Assembly: GCF_946479885.1 (NCBI RefSeq)
Contig: NZ_CAMLHM010000030.1
Span: forward strand, 1-45,998
Reading direction: 5' to 3'
Length of the DNA stretch: 45,998 nucleotides
Origin: an uncultured Devosia sp.
GTDB lineage: Bacteria > Pseudomonadota > Alphaproteobacteria > Rhizobiales > Devosiaceae
This document shows positions 1 through 8,353 of the stretch, in pieces. The first letter of the stretch is position 1; each line of letters starts with the position of its first letter. A program made the position numbers and the translations under genes. Below the pieces are notes generated by a model. That model saw nothing but the letters and a program-made list of their open reading frames with translations, had not been told where the DNA came from and did not search any database.

Positions 1-125
1 CGGCGGACCTGCACGCCTATTGGCGCTTCCAGTCCGACTATCTGATGCGCATCCCGAGCGTCCAGAGCATCAAGACCGACGTGCCGATGGAGACCATCAA
101 GCGGGGCTACGAACTGCCGCTTTAG
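1..125 (+). CDS. Lrp/AsnC-family transcriptional regulator, C-terminal end only
   Basis: A reading frame open from base 3 encodes the last 40 residues of a protein and stops at TAG 123-125. The tail, with IPSVQSIKTDVPMETIKRG followed by YELPL, closely resembles the end of the ligand-binding (RAM/AsnC) domain of Lrp-type regulators, which typically reads V-x-T-(S)-x-V-(L)-x-E-x-K followed by a short hydrophobic end such as ALPL. Such proteins are DNA-binding regulators of amino-acid metabolism that respond to amino acids. The helix-turn-helix half lies outside the window, so the target and effector cannot be read. The gene lies about 100 bp upstream of the DUF4139 gene on the same strand, and I see no hairpin terminator between them. 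Confidence 0.7.
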   Translation, partial: ADLHAYWRFQSDYLMRIPSVQSIKTDVPMETIKRGYELPL

Positions 126-227
126 CGCCAAGTTTGGACCCCACGCATATTTCTCGCTGACGCCACCCAAGGCTGGGAAGGCGGCCGGCGTCTTATGGGG
201 CAGTCAAAAGCTGGAAGGGATCCCGTC

Positions 228-2279
228 ATGAATAACCGCAACTCCGCCCACGTCGCGCTTCGAGGCCGCGCCAGGGCCCGCAACGCGGCGCTGCCGCAGC
301 TTGGCCCGCTGCTGATCGGCATCAGCATCACCGCCCTCATGACCGGGCCTAGCCTGGCGCAGGATGGCGAAGGCTATCGCATCGAAGCGGTGACGCTCTC
401 ATCGGGCGGGTTGGCCGAGGTGCGGCGCAGCATCACGCTCGACGATGCGGCGTCGCTGGGCTTTGCCGTGCCGCTCGACCAGATCGACGATATCCTCAAG
501 AGCCTCCTGGTCTACGATCCGGCCGGTGGCGTTGCCGCCATTACGCTCGATGGGCCATCACCGGTCGAGGAAACCTTCCGCGGCCTGCCCTTCAGCGCCG
601 AGGACCTGACCGCGCTGCCCCGCCTGCTGGGCACCCTGCAGGGCGTGCCGGTCAAGGTTTCATCATCCGGGCGCACGGTTGAGGGCATGGTGCTGGGCGT
701 TGATACCAGTGCGGCCCCCGCCGAAGGCGAGGAGCCTGCGCCGCTGCTCTCGGTCATAACAGAGGCCGGCCAGCTGCTGACCATAAGGCTGCGCGCCGAT
801 ACCGAACTCGACATTCTCGACCCTGCCATCCGCGACAGCCTGCGGCAGGCCGCTCTCGTCAGCGGCCAGAGCCGCGTCGCCGGCATGCGCACCATCACGG
901 TCGGGCTCGAAGGGGCCGGTCCGCGCGAGGTCGCGCTCGACTATGTCGTCTCCGCGCCGGTCTGGAAAACCGCCTATCGGCTGATCCTGGATGCACAAGG
1001 CAAGGCGCGCCTCCAGGCCTGGGCGGTCATCGAGAATGCCTCGGGCGACGATTGGGACGATGTCGAGGTCACCCTGTCATCCGGCGCGCCGGTGACCCTG
1101 ACCCAGCGCCTCTACCAGCGCTATTGGCATCAGCGGCCCGAAGTGCCGGTCTATGCCCAATCCACCGTTGCGACGGCGCCGGATGTCTATCGTGAGACGG
1201 CGACCGAACAGGCAGCCACCGGCATGCTCGGCGGCGCGATGGAAATGGCCGACACCATGCGCATGATGGCGCCGGCCGCGGCACCGGCCCCCATGGAACC
1301 ATCGGCACCGGTGGCGGTCGCGGCGGCAGCCGAGGGCGAGACGGCGGCCACCTATGTGCTGCCCACGCCCATCGACCTGGCCGCCGGCCAGACCATGTCG
1401 GTGCCCTATATCGATGCGGAGCTGACGGCCGAGCGCATTTCCCTGTTCCAGCCCGAGCGCGGCGAGATCCACCCGATCGCCACGCTGCGGCTCGACAACA
1501 GCACTGGCACCAGCCTTCCGCCTGGTATCGTCACCGTCTATGCGCCCCAGGAAGAAGGCTATGCCGGCGATTCCCAGCTGGCCAATGTCCCCGACGGCGA
1601 AACCCGCATGATCAGCTTTGCCGCCGATCGCAAGGTCGAGGTCGCCACCGAGTATGGCGGCGAGCAGACCGTCTATCGCGCCACACTGGCCGATGGCCTG
1701 CTGCGCATTTCCGGCCTGACCCGCAGCGACACCACCTATACAGTATCCGGCGCCGCCGACGCGCCACGGACCGTGGTCATCGAGCATCCGCGCCAGGGCG
1801 ACTGGGTGCTCAAATCCGACGCGCTGGCTGGAACGACGCCGACCCACTATCGGCTCGAGGCCCAACTCGCCGCGGGCGAAACGGCCAAGGTGGTGGCCAC
1901 CATGGAGCGTACCGACATCCAGAGCTTCGCCCTGGTCGACGCCGACGCCGATACCCTGCTCTACTGGATCGGCCAGCTGGACGACCCGGCCACGACCGAG
2001 GTGCTGACCAGGTTGGCCCAGAGCCGGCAGGAGATCGCCAGCGCCGAGCGCATCCTTGCCGATCTGGAGCAGGAACTGGGTACGATTGCCGATGGACAGG
2101 AACGCATTCGCGACAACCTCGCCGCCGTTCCGGCCGACAGCACCCTGGCGCGGCGCTATCTCGAGACGCTCGAAGGCGAGGAAGACCGCATCGTCGAGCT
2201 GGAAACGCGCCGCAAGGCGGCCGGGCAGGCCCTGGACAAACTGAACGAGGCCTTCCGTCGCCAGGTCAGCCAGCTCTAG
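228..2279 (+). CDS. Secreted DUF4139-domain protein with C-terminal coiled coil
   Basis: This 683-residue protein starts with a charged stretch and a hydrophobic segment (about residues 25-44) ending in SLA-Q, a probable signal peptide cleaved near residue 44. I chose the ATG at 228 because GGAAGG lies 9 nt upstream; an ATG at 195 lacks such a site. The N-terminal half and middle resemble the DUF4139 family (also seen in MuiA-like proteins), whose biochemical role is unknown. A low-complexity Met/Ala/Pro-rich segment (about residues 335-370) separates two beta-rich parts. The last ~85 residues are strongly heptad-like (many Glu, Arg, Leu) and should form a coiled coil. Export to the periplasm or outer surface is inferred from the signal peptide. 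Family assignment is fairly sure; function is not. Confidence 0.75.
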   Translation: MNNRNSAHVALRGRARARNAALPQLGPLLIGISITALMTGPSLAQDGEGYRIEAVTLSSGGLAEVRRSITLDDAASLGFAVPLDQIDDILKSLLVYDPAGGVAAITLDGPSPVEETFRGLPFSAEDLTALPRLLGTLQGVPVKVSSSGRTVEGMVLGVDTSAAPAEGEEPAPLLSVITEAGQLLTIRLRADTELDILDPAIRDSLRQAALVSGQSRVAGMRTITVGLEGAGPREVALDYVVSAPVWKTAYRLILDAQGKARLQAWAVIENASGDDWDDVEVTLSSGAPVTLTQRLYQRYWHQRPEVPVYAQSTVATAPDVYRETATEQAATGMLGGAMEMADTMRMMAPAAAPAPMEPSAPVAVAAAAEGETAATYVLPTPIDLAAGQTMSVPYIDAELTAERISLFQPERGEIHPIATLRLDNSTGTSLPPGIVTVYAPQEEGYAGDSQLANVPDGETRMISFAADRKVEVATEYGGEQTVYRATLADGLLRISGLTRSDTTYTVSGAADAPRTVVIEHPRQGDWVLKSDALAGTTPTHYRLEAQLAAGETAKVVATMERTDIQSFALVDADADTLLYWIGQLDDPATTEVLTRLAQSRQEIASAERILADLEQELGTIADGQERIRDNLAAVPADSTLARRYLETLEGEEDRIVELETRRKAAGQALDKLNEAFRRQVSQL

Positions 2280-2396
2280 CGCAGCACGGGGGCGGGCGCC
2301 GTTGCCGCGGCGCCTGCCCGCAAATGCGTGGGGCCGGACCTGTTCACGCCACAACTTTTGGTGCAAAGGTCGTGCCGGGTCCCACGAGTGCCAGCC

Positions 2397-3044
2397 ATGC
2401 CCAGCGTCATCCCTGATCTGTCCGTCATCCTTGCCTTTGCGGTCGCCACGGTGGTCCTCGCCATCACGCCCGGCCCCGACATGGCGCTGCAGATGTCGCG
2501 CGCCATCAACTATGGCCGCGCCCATGGCCTGGCGGCCATGTTGGGGGCCATGGCAGGCATTCTGGTCCATACCATGCTGGTGGCGTTCGGTGTCTCGATC
2601 CTGATCATCGCCGCCCCGCCACTGTTCCTCGCGCTCAAGATCGCTGGTGCCGTCTACCTGCTGTGGCTGGCCTACCAGGCCGTGTTCCATGGCGGTGGCC
2701 TGCGCCTCGCCGAAGCCGCCAAGAAGGCGCCAACCGTGCGGCAGAGCTTCATGACCGGCATCGGCATCAACCTGCTCAACCCCAAGGTGGTGCTGTTCTT
2801 CGTGACCTTCCTGCCCCAATTCGTCGACGCCCATGATCCGGGCGCGACGGGCAAGCTGATCTTTCTCGGCCTCGAATTCGTCCTTGTCTCGATCCCGCTC
2901 GGGATCGCCACGGTGCTGCTGGCCGAACGGCTCGCCGCCGCCTTCCGCTCCAGCAAGTGGGTGGAACGGGCGCTCAACTGGAGCTTTGCCGCCATCTTCA
3001 CCGCCTTCGCCGCGACCATTCTCACGGCACAGGCGCGGCACTGA
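2397..3044 (+). CDS. LysE/RhtB-family amino-acid exporter
   Basis: The 215-residue product is a polytopic inner-membrane protein with about six hydrophobic helices. Near its N-terminus it carries ITPGPDM, the signature of LysE/RhtB exporters (x-x-PGPD/N), and centrally the motif GIGINLLNPKV, equally typical (N-P-K). Members of the family export amino acids or their analogues such as homoserine, threonine, lysine or cysteine; the substrate cannot be told from sequence. The ATG at 2397 gives the usual family length and puts the first helix at the start, whereas longer in-frame starts add a non-homologous leader. Its stop codon overlaps the rlmJ start (TGATG), so the two are probably co-translated, although no functional link is evident. 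Confidence 0.85.
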   Translation: MPSVIPDLSVILAFAVATVVLAITPGPDMALQMSRAINYGRAHGLAAMLGAMAGILVHTMLVAFGVSILIIAAPPLFLALKIAGAVYLLWLAYQAVFHGGGLRLAEAAKKAPTVRQSFMTGIGINLLNPKVVLFFVTFLPQFVDAHDPGATGKLIFLGLEFVLVSIPLGIATVLLAERLAAAFRSSKWVERALNWSFAAIFTAFAATILTAQARH

Positions 3045-3892
3045 TGAATTACCGCCATGCCTTCCACGCCGGCAATTTCGCCGATGTGGTCAAGCACGTC
3101 ATCCTCGTCCGCATCGTCGAGTACCTCAAGCGCAAGGACGCTGCCTTTCGCGTGCTCGATACCCATGCCGGCATCGGGCTCTACGATCTCGAGGGCGACG
3201 AAGCCGGACGAACCGGCGAATGGGTCGAGGGCATCGGCAAGTTGGTCGAAGGCGGACTTTCGGGTCCCGCCGCCGAACTGGCCGCGCCCTATCTCGACGC
3301 GGTCCGCGCGCAGAACCCCGAGGGCGGCCTGCGCTTCTATCCCGGCTCGCCGCTCATCATCCGCCACCTGCTGCGCGAGCAGGATCGGCTCTTTGCGCTG
3401 GAACTGCATCCTGACGATGCCGAAAAGCTGCGCGAGAATTTTGCCGGCGATTACAAGGTCCGCGCCACCCATCTCGACGGCTGGGCCGGCATGGGCACCC
3501 ATCTCCCGCCCAAGGAAAAGCGCGGCCTCGTCCTCATCGATCCGCCTTTCGAAAAGACCGGCGAGTTCGACCGCATGGTGGCGGCACTGGTCAAGGCACA
3601 TCAGCGCTGGCCGGGCGGCATCTATGCCTTCTGGTACCCGGTCAAGGACCCGCACGAGATATCCGAATTCATCGACAGCCTGGAGCGCACGGGCATCCGC
3701 AAGATCCTGCGCATCGAACTGAACGTCCGCCCCTTCACCACCCCACCGCGCCTGCACGGCACGGGCATGATCGTGGTCAACCCGCCCTACGCGCTGGAGA
3801 CGGAGCTGAAGGTCTTGCTGCCGGAACTGGCGAGGCTATTGGCCGAGGACGGCAAGGGGCGTGTGCGGATGGAATGGGTGGCGGGGGAGTAA
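3044..3892 (+). CDS. rlmJ: 23S rRNA (adenine(2030)-N6)-methyltransferase RlmJ
   Basis: The 282-residue product opens with MNYRHAFHAGNFADVVKH, the hallmark N-terminus of RlmJ (formerly YhiR/ComJ), and contains the amino-methyltransferase motif DPPFE (within VLIDPPFEKTGEF) that positions the target adenine N6. RlmJ methylates A2030 of 23S rRNA using S-adenosylmethionine during ribosome assembly. The length matches the family. The ATG at 3044 overlaps the TGA of the exporter gene by one base, so translation is probably coupled. A longer in-frame extension starting at 2957 was discarded because it lies inside the exporter gene. Downstream it converges on rlmN, with a paired palindromic repeat in the gap. 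Confidence 0.93.
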   Translation: MNYRHAFHAGNFADVVKHVILVRIVEYLKRKDAAFRVLDTHAGIGLYDLEGDEAGRTGEWVEGIGKLVEGGLSGPAAELAAPYLDAVRAQNPEGGLRFYPGSPLIIRHLLREQDRLFALELHPDDAEKLRENFAGDYKVRATHLDGWAGMGTHLPPKEKRGLVLIDPPFEKTGEFDRMVAALVKAHQRWPGGIYAFWYPVKDPHEISEFIDSLERTGIRKILRIELNVRPFTTPPRLHGTGMIVVNPPYALETELKVLLPELARLLAEDGKGRVRMEWVAGE

Positions 3893-3899
3893 CCCCGGA

Positions 3900-3984
3900 G
3901 ACCTCATGGCGAGCTTGTCGAACCACCAGGTCGGGTAGGCAAATCCTGCCACGACCTCGTCCTTCGACAGGCTAGGATGAGGTC
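3900..3984. repeat. Paired palindromic repeat (REP/BIME-like), copy 1
   Basis: Two imperfect palindromes lie head to head between the convergent rlmJ and rlmN genes: unit Z (3900-3932, GACCTCATGG...AACCACCAGGTC) and unit Y (3953-3984, GACCTCGTCCT...AGGATGAGGTC). Each can fold into a hairpin around a TTGTCGA-containing loop. The same pair recurs at 5315, 18268 and 31573. The 20-nt spacer is shared with copy 3, which is inverted. It may also act as a bidirectional terminator, although no T-tract follows. Confidence 0.85.
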
Positions 3985-4000
3985 TACTGGCTAACCCGCC

Positions 4001-5209
4001 TCATACCCCAGCCAGCGCGTCGCGGTCCTTCTTGCTCAGGCGTTCGCTTTCGCTCTTGAGCTGCCCACACGCCGCGAAGATATCCCGCCCGCGCGGGGTG
4101 CGCACCGGGCTGGCATAACCCGCCTTGTTGACGATGTCGGCGAAGCGCTCGATGCGCGACGACGGCGACGTACCGTAGTTGGCGCCCGGCCAGGGATTGA
4201 ACGGGATGAGGTTGATCTTGGCTGGAATGCCGGCCAGGAGCCGCACCAGTTCGCGGGCTTCGGCATCGCTGTCATTGATGCCGTCGAGCATCACATATTC
4301 GAAGGTGATGCGGCGGGCATTGGAAAGGCCGGGATAGTTGCGGCAGGCCTCGAGCAGTTCCTCGAGCGGCCACTTCTTGTTGATTGGCACCAGAACATCG
4401 CGCAGGTCGTTGTTCGTCGCATGCAGCGAAATGGCGAGCTGGACATCGATCTCGCGGCCCGTCGGCTCGATGAAGGGCACGACGCCCGAGGTAGAGAGCG
4501 TGATGCGGCGCTTGGAAATGCTCATGCCGTCGCCGGCCGAAGCGATCAGCAGCGCCTGCTTGACGTTGTCGTAATTGTAGAGCGGCTCGCCCATGCCCAT
4601 CATCACGATATTGGTGATGGCGCGGGTCTCGCCCGAGGGCACCAGGCCCCCGTCATCGGGACGCACGCCGCCGGGGAAATCGCCCAGCCGCTCGCGCGCC
4701 ATCAGGATCTGGCCGAGGATTTCGCCGGCCGTGAGGTTGCGCACCAGCTTCTGCGTGCCGGTATGGCAGAAGGAACAGGTCAGCGTGCAGCCGACCTGCG
4801 ACGAGACGCAAAGCGTGCCGCGATCCTGCTCGGGGATATAGACGGTTTCGACCTCGACCGGCGGATAGTTCGGGTTGGCCGGATCGCGGAAGCGGAACAG
4901 CCACTTGCGCGTGCCGTCGGTGGACACCTGCTCGGTGACGATTTCCGGACGATCAAGCAGGAAGGCGTCGGCCAGCTTCTGGCGCACCGGCTTGGCCACA
5001 TTGGTCATCTTGTCGAAATCGGTGGTGCCGTTGACATAGAGCCAATTCCACAGCTGGCTGGCGCGCATGCGCGCTTCCTTGTCCGACGCGATGCCTGCTG
5101 ACGTCAGCGCCTCGGCCAGTTGCGGCTTGGAGAGACCGATCAGCGACGGCCTGCTGGAGGCGGCAGGGCGCACAGCAGTCGAATGGTCAAGGTTCAGCGC
5201 AATGCTCAT
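4001..5209 (-). CDS. rlmN: Dual-specificity RNA methyltransferase RlmN
   Basis: This 402-residue radical-SAM enzyme carries the cluster motif C-x3-C-x2-C (C141, C145, C148 in [12 protein letters not shown]). It also has the upstream Cys134 of the LCVSSQ segment and the C-terminal FAACGQL cysteine that carries the methyl group in this family. RlmN methylates C2 of A2503 in 23S rRNA and of A37 in some tRNAs, affecting translational fidelity. The length is typical for alphaproteobacteria, with an N-terminal extension of about 25 residues before the conserved part. The start ATG at 5209 is the only plausible one; no strong Shine-Dalgarno sequence precedes it. The gene stands alone, flanked on both sides by copies of the paired palindromic repeat. 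Confidence 0.96.
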   Translation of the reverse strand: MSIALNLDHSTAVRPAASSRPSLIGLSKPQLAEALTSAGIASDKEARMRASQLWNWLYVNGTTDFDKMTNVAKPVRQKLADAFLLDRPEIVTEQVSTDGTRKWLFRFRDPANPNYPPVEVETVYIPEQDRGTLCVSSQVGCTLTCSFCHTGTQKLVRNLTAGEILGQILMARERLGDFPGGVRPDDGGLVPSGETRAITNIVMMGMGEPLYNYDNVKQALLIASAGDGMSISKRRITLSTSGVVPFIEPTGREIDVQLAISLHATNNDLRDVLVPINKKWPLEELLEACRNYPGLSNARRITFEYVMLDGINDSDAEARELVRLLAGIPAKINLIPFNPWPGANYGTSPSSRIERFADIVNKAGYASPVRTPRGRDIFAACGQLKSESERLSKKDRDALAGV

Positions 5210-5314
5210 GGCGTGGCGAAAGGTCCGGGAGATGCAGGATTGGCGCGGCCAATAGCATATCGGTGACGGTTACGCAAAGTCACCGTACCGGGAGGGAGGG
5301 ATGCATCCCGACGA

Positions 5315-5406
5315 GACCTCATGGTGAGCTTGTCGAACCACGGGGTCGGGCGAGTGGAGGCCTCATGTGCCACGACCTCGTCCTTCGACAGACTCAGGAT
5401 GAGGTC
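5315..5406. repeat. Paired palindromic repeat (REP/BIME-like), copy 2
   Basis: Unit Z occupies 5315-5347 and unit Y 5374-5406, in the same order and orientation as copy 1 but with an unrelated 26-nt spacer. It sits between the start of rlmN and the end of the first IalB gene (both on the minus strand), so it may terminate or attenuate read-through between them. Confidence 0.85.
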
Positions 5407-5416
5407 TACTGAATAA

Positions 5417-5920
5417 TCAGCAGCCGCCCTGGATCGACTGCTGCGCCGCCGTGGCGCCCGAGAGCGAATAGTTCTGCGTCACCTTGATGCCGGCGGCGGT
5501 GGTGCCTTCCACCGTCATGGACGAGCCGGCGCGGATGGCGCTGGCCAGCTCGGCGGACTGGCCGGCATCGTCGAGCCAGGCGGCGTCGTTCTGGGTGAAC
5601 AGGTTGAACACCTGGCCGCTCACGTCGATGGTGGCCTTGCTGTCGGGCTGGAAGGCGAAGCCGGCGACGAGGTTGAACTCGGTCGTCACGCTCTCGGACG
5701 GGCGATTGGTGATGTAGATATAGGCCTGGCTATAGCCGTCGGGCGTCGGGGTCACGCGTTCCGGCTTGGTCATGGCGAAGCAGACCGGGCCGGACGCGTC
5801 ATTGGCCGCATAGCTCGACCAGGCGCGGTGTTCACCCAGGAGCCGCACTTGCTGGGCACTGGCTGTGCCCACGAGGATCAGGCTGCCACAAAGGGCGAGC
5901 GCCATGGCGGACTTGGACAT
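5417..5920 (-). CDS. Invasion-associated locus B (IalB) family secreted protein
   Basis: The 167-residue protein has a clear signal peptide (about 22 residues ending in TASA-QQ). Its mature domain resembles the IalB family, with a WSSYAANDASGPVCFAMTKP-like segment containing the conserved Cys, the basic-aromatic region YIYITNRP and a closing Ser-Leu-Ser-Gly-Ala-Thr motif near the C-terminus followed by a last Cys. IalB of Bartonella is linked to erythrocyte invasion, but family members are common in free-living Hyphomicrobiales, where their role is unknown; a periplasmic envelope role is inferred. GAGGTCC precedes the ATG at 5920. It lies 88 bp downstream of a paralogue in the same orientation, forming a tandem pair. 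Confidence 0.85.
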   Translation of the reverse strand: MSKSAMALALCGSLILVGTASAQQVRLLGEHRAWSSYAANDASGPVCFAMTKPERVTPTPDGYSQAYIYITNRPSESVTTEFNLVAGFAFQPDSKATIDVSGQVFNLFTQNDAAWLDDAGQSAELASAIRAGSSMTVEGTTAAGIKVTQNYSLSGATAAQQSIQGGC

Positions 5921-6008
5921 CAGGACCTCGCAGAAGCAGAAAAGGCGAAGGGCCGAACCGGCCCAACGCCCAGATAGGGTTGATTGCCTTGACGGGGCAA
6001 CTCAAAAA

Positions 6009-6530
6009 TCACGTGCAGGCGGTGTCGATGGCGTTCATCGCCGCCGTCGCGCCCGACAGCGAATAGGTGTCGGTAGTATTGGTGCCGCGCTGGCTGGTGC
6101 CCTTGACCACGAGGTTGCTGCCGGCCTTGAACGCCTGCACGAAGCCGCCTTCATCGCCCGTCGAGGCGAGCCAGGCGGCCGAGCCCTCGGTGACCATGGG
6201 GTAGGACTTGCCGTCGACGCTGGCGCTGGCCTTGGCATCGGTAGCGTTGAACGGATAGCCGATAATGGTCTGGACCTCGTTCTTGGTGCCCATGCCCTTA
6301 CGGTGAATGATCATGAAGTGGATCGGGTCGCGGTTGGCACCTGATGGTTCGCTGCTGGTCGGGGTTGCCGACACGTAGCAGATCACGCCCGAAGCGTCCG
6401 TCGCCTGCCAGGCGGTCCAGGCATTGAAGGTGCCGAGCTCGGTCGCCTGCTGCGCCTGGGCGGCAGGCACCAGAGCCATGATCGCGCCGACCGCGAGCCC
6501 AAGTACAAGGCCACCGGTTTTCGTCGTCAT
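6009..6530 (-). CDS. IalB family secreted protein, paralogue
   Basis: The 173-residue protein begins with a signal peptide (hydrophobic core GGLVLGLAVGAIMALVPA, cleavage near AQA-QQ). It matches its neighbour in plan: a W-x-x-W/Y-x-A-x-DASG-x-C segment, a basic segment around IIHRKGMG, and the C-terminal SLSGATAAMNAID followed by the last Cys. I chose the ATG at 6530, since AAAGGAT lies about 10 nt upstream; a TTG two codons earlier (6536) would be too close to that site. The two IalB proteins are clearly diverged, so the duplication is not recent. Function in this organism is unknown; periplasmic location is inferred. Confidence 0.83.
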   Translation of the reverse strand: MTTKTGGLVLGLAVGAIMALVPAAQAQQATELGTFNAWTAWQATDASGVICYVSATPTSSEPSGANRDPIHFMIIHRKGMGTKNEVQTIIGYPFNATDAKASASVDGKSYPMVTEGSAAWLASTGDEGGFVQAFKAGSNLVVKGTSQRGTNTTDTYSLSGATAAMNAIDTACT

Positions 6531-6701
6531 CGCCAATTCATCCTTTGTCTCGAAGGTCCCATCCTGGGAGCGCTGCCCGCGAACTGTCGCCCAACATGGT
6601 TACCAAGGTGTCAAACGCCGCCACGTTTGCGCGTATTTGCATCAACTGCGAGTCAATCGCGGCGGGATTTTGACGGGCCGCGCCCGCCTGTTCCGGTTTG
6701 C

Positions 6702-6737
6702 GCCGCGCCGGTTAACAATGTGTTGATGTGGCGCGGC
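6702..6737 (-). terminator. Possible hairpin terminator of thpR
   Basis: GCCGCGCC (6702-6709) and GGCGCGGC (6730-6737) form a perfect 8-bp GC stem around a 20-nt loop, just beyond the thpR stop codon on the minus strand. No good T-tract follows, so intrinsic termination is uncertain. The remaining ~165 bp up to the IalB gene should hold that gene's promoter; I recognise no specific site in it. Confidence 0.35.
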
Positions 6738-6742
6738 CCGGT

Positions 6743-7282
6743 TCAGGCCGCCAGCGGATAGCTCTGTTCCACCACATAGGGGCCGCCGCCCACCGAATCC
6801 TTGCTCGAAAACAGCACGAAGCGGCCCACCGGAAAGCTCAGCGCCTCGAACCGCCCGGCCTCGGCCATGAAGCGAGCGACCTCCTCGGCGCCCGCGCCGC
6901 GGAGCCGCGCAAGGGACACATGCGGCACGAATTTTCGCCCGTCGGGCGGCAGGCCGGCCCGCTGCAGCACCCGCTCCTGCGCCGCCTGCAGGCGGTTCAG
7001 CGCCTCGCTGGGCTCGACGCCCGCATAGAGCGCCCGCGGCTTGTCGCCGCCAAACGTGCCCAGATGGGTCAGCCGCACCGAAAAGCGCAGCGAATTGGCC
7101 AGCCGGTCGAGGCTGTCGGCCACTTCGTCGGCGGTCTGGTGATCGACATCGCCGATGAATCTCAAGGTAATGTGATAGTTTTCGGCATCGATCCAGCGGG
7201 CACCAGTCAGCCCGCCGCGCTTGAGAGAAAGCGCAAATCCAACATCGGCCGGTATTTCGAGGCCGGTAAAGAGCCGGGGCAT
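6743..7282 (-). CDS. thpR: RNA 2',3'-cyclic phosphodiesterase (2H family)
   Basis: The 179-residue product has the two HxT/SL motifs that define 2H phosphoesterases: HITL (residues 37-40) and HVSL (121-124), spaced as in ThpR/LigT. Family enzymes hydrolyse 2',3'-cyclic phosphates on RNA ends to 2'-phosphates. The physiological substrate in bacteria is uncertain; a role in tRNA or RNA-end repair is inferred from the family. I chose the ATG at 7282 because AGGAGG lies 5 nt upstream and because the protein then begins MPRLFTGLEIP, the family's usual start; an upstream in-frame start adds 36 unrelated residues. It is divergently oriented from the Bax-inhibitor gene, with about 200 bp between the two starts. 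Confidence 0.9.
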   Translation of the reverse strand: MPRLFTGLEIPADVGFALSLKRGGLTGARWIDAENYHITLRFIGDVDHQTADEVADSLDRLANSLRFSVRLTHLGTFGGDKPRALYAGVEPSEALNRLQAAQERVLQRAGLPPDGRKFVPHVSLARLRGAGAEEVARFMAEAGRFEALSFPVGRFVLFSSKDSVGGGPYVVEQSYPLAA

Positions 7283-7479
7283 GGGGCCCTCCTCTTCATA
7301 AGGAAACACGCGATTCGAGGCTGACCGTAGCACAGACCAACCGCGCGGCCAGTCGATTCGTCGCATCCCGGCAAGATCACTTGTAAACAACTGGGGTCAC
7401 ATCCATATTGTTTCATCAAGTGGCAAACCAATGCCCACCGGCGGTGCAAGAACCGCGTTAATTGGGAAAGGAACCGACT

Positions 7480-8250
7480 ATGGCTGAATTTGACCGTCAG
7501 ACCCTCGGTGCGCGGGCCGGCTCGGCCGCGGCCGTGGACGAGGGCCTGCGCAGCTACATGCTGCGCGTCTACAATTACATGGGTATCGGCCTGGTAATCA
7601 CCGGCCTGGTTGCCTGGTTCGCTGCCAACTCTGCTGTAACCACCAATCCAGACGCTGCCGTCGGCACGTTGCGGAATGGCACCATGGTCACCCAGTGGGG
7701 CTACCTGTTGTTCGCCAGCCCGCTGCAGTGGGTGGTGATGCTCGCGCCGCTGGCCTTCGTGCTGGTGCTGAGCTTTGGCATCAACAAGCTCTCCGCTCCA
7801 GCCGCGCAGGCCATTTTCTGGGCCTTCGCCGCGGTGATGGGCCTGTCGCTGAGCTCGATCTTCCTGGTCTATACCGGCGCCTCGATCGCCAAGGTGTTCT
7901 TCATCACGGCCGCCACGTTCGGTGCCATGAGCCTTTACGGCTACACCACCAAGCGTGACCTGACCTCGATGGGCAACTTCCTGATGATGGGCCTGATCGG
8001 CCTGATCATCGCCTCGGTCGTCAATATCTTCCTGGCATCCTCGATGCTGGATTTTGCGATCTCGGCCGTGGGCGTGCTGATCTTCGTGGGCCTCACCGCC
8101 TACGACACCCAGAAGATCAAGGAAGGCTACTCGGAGAGCTACGGCGCCGACGTTCTGGCCAAGGGCGCCATCATGGGCGCGCTGAACCTCTACCTCGACT
8201 TCATCAACCTGTTCCTGATGCTGCTCCGCCTGTTCGGCAACCGCGAGTAA
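7480..8250 (+). CDS. Bax inhibitor-1/YccA family membrane protein
   Basis: The 256-residue protein has seven predicted membrane helices and the family's features: an N-terminal soluble segment (MAEFDRQTLGARAG), then helices including FWAFAAVMGLSLSSIFLVYT, and near the end GLTAYDTQKIKEGY with LNLYLDFINLFLMLLRLFG, the typical C-terminal BI-1 signature. Bacterial BsYetJ-like homologues are pH-sensitive calcium leak channels; YccA interacts with FtsH. The precise role here is unknown. GGAAAGGA precedes the ATG at 7480, which rules out the upstream ATG at 7462. Transcription probably ends at the hairpin terminator at 8301-8333. Confidence 0.93.
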   Translation: MAEFDRQTLGARAGSAAAVDEGLRSYMLRVYNYMGIGLVITGLVAWFAANSAVTTNPDAAVGTLRNGTMVTQWGYLLFASPLQWVVMLAPLAFVLVLSFGINKLSAPAAQAIFWAFAAVMGLSLSSIFLVYTGASIAKVFFITAATFGAMSLYGYTTKRDLTSMGNFLMMGLIGLIIASVVNIFLASSMLDFAISAVGVLIFVGLTAYDTQKIKEGYSESYGADVLAKGAIMGALNLYLDFINLFLMLLRLFGNRE

Positions 8251-8260
8251 GCAACGGATG

Positions 8261-8280
8261 GCTTGATCGCACGATCAAGC
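8261..8280. other. Perfect short palindrome after the BI-1 gene
   Basis: GCTTGATCG and its complement CGATCAAGC are separated by two bases, 10 nt after the stop codon and 20 nt before the real terminator. It could be an RNA hairpin that protects the mRNA end or a palindromic protein-binding site. Nothing in the sequence decides this. Confidence 0.4.
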
Positions 8281-8300
8281 AATTTGGTTGGACTGACATT

Positions 8301-8333
8301 GGGACCGCATCCTAAAAGGGGTGCGGTCCCTTT
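8301..8333 (+). terminator. Rho-independent terminator of the BI-1 gene
   Basis: GGGACCGCA (8301-8309) pairs perfectly with TGCGGTCCC (8322-8330) around a 12-nt loop and is followed by TTT. It lies 50 nt past the BI-1 stop codon. An apparent in-frame GTG start for the next gene falls inside the stem and is therefore unlikely. Confidence 0.75.
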
Positions 8334-8353
8334 ACTTTGCCGAGCCGCCGCCC

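Noticed and set aside
1077..3041. Minus-strand open frame of 654 codons
   Set aside because: It spans the DUF4139, LysE and intergenic regions on the opposite strand and has shadow composition; the plus-strand genes carry clear signal peptide and exporter motifs.
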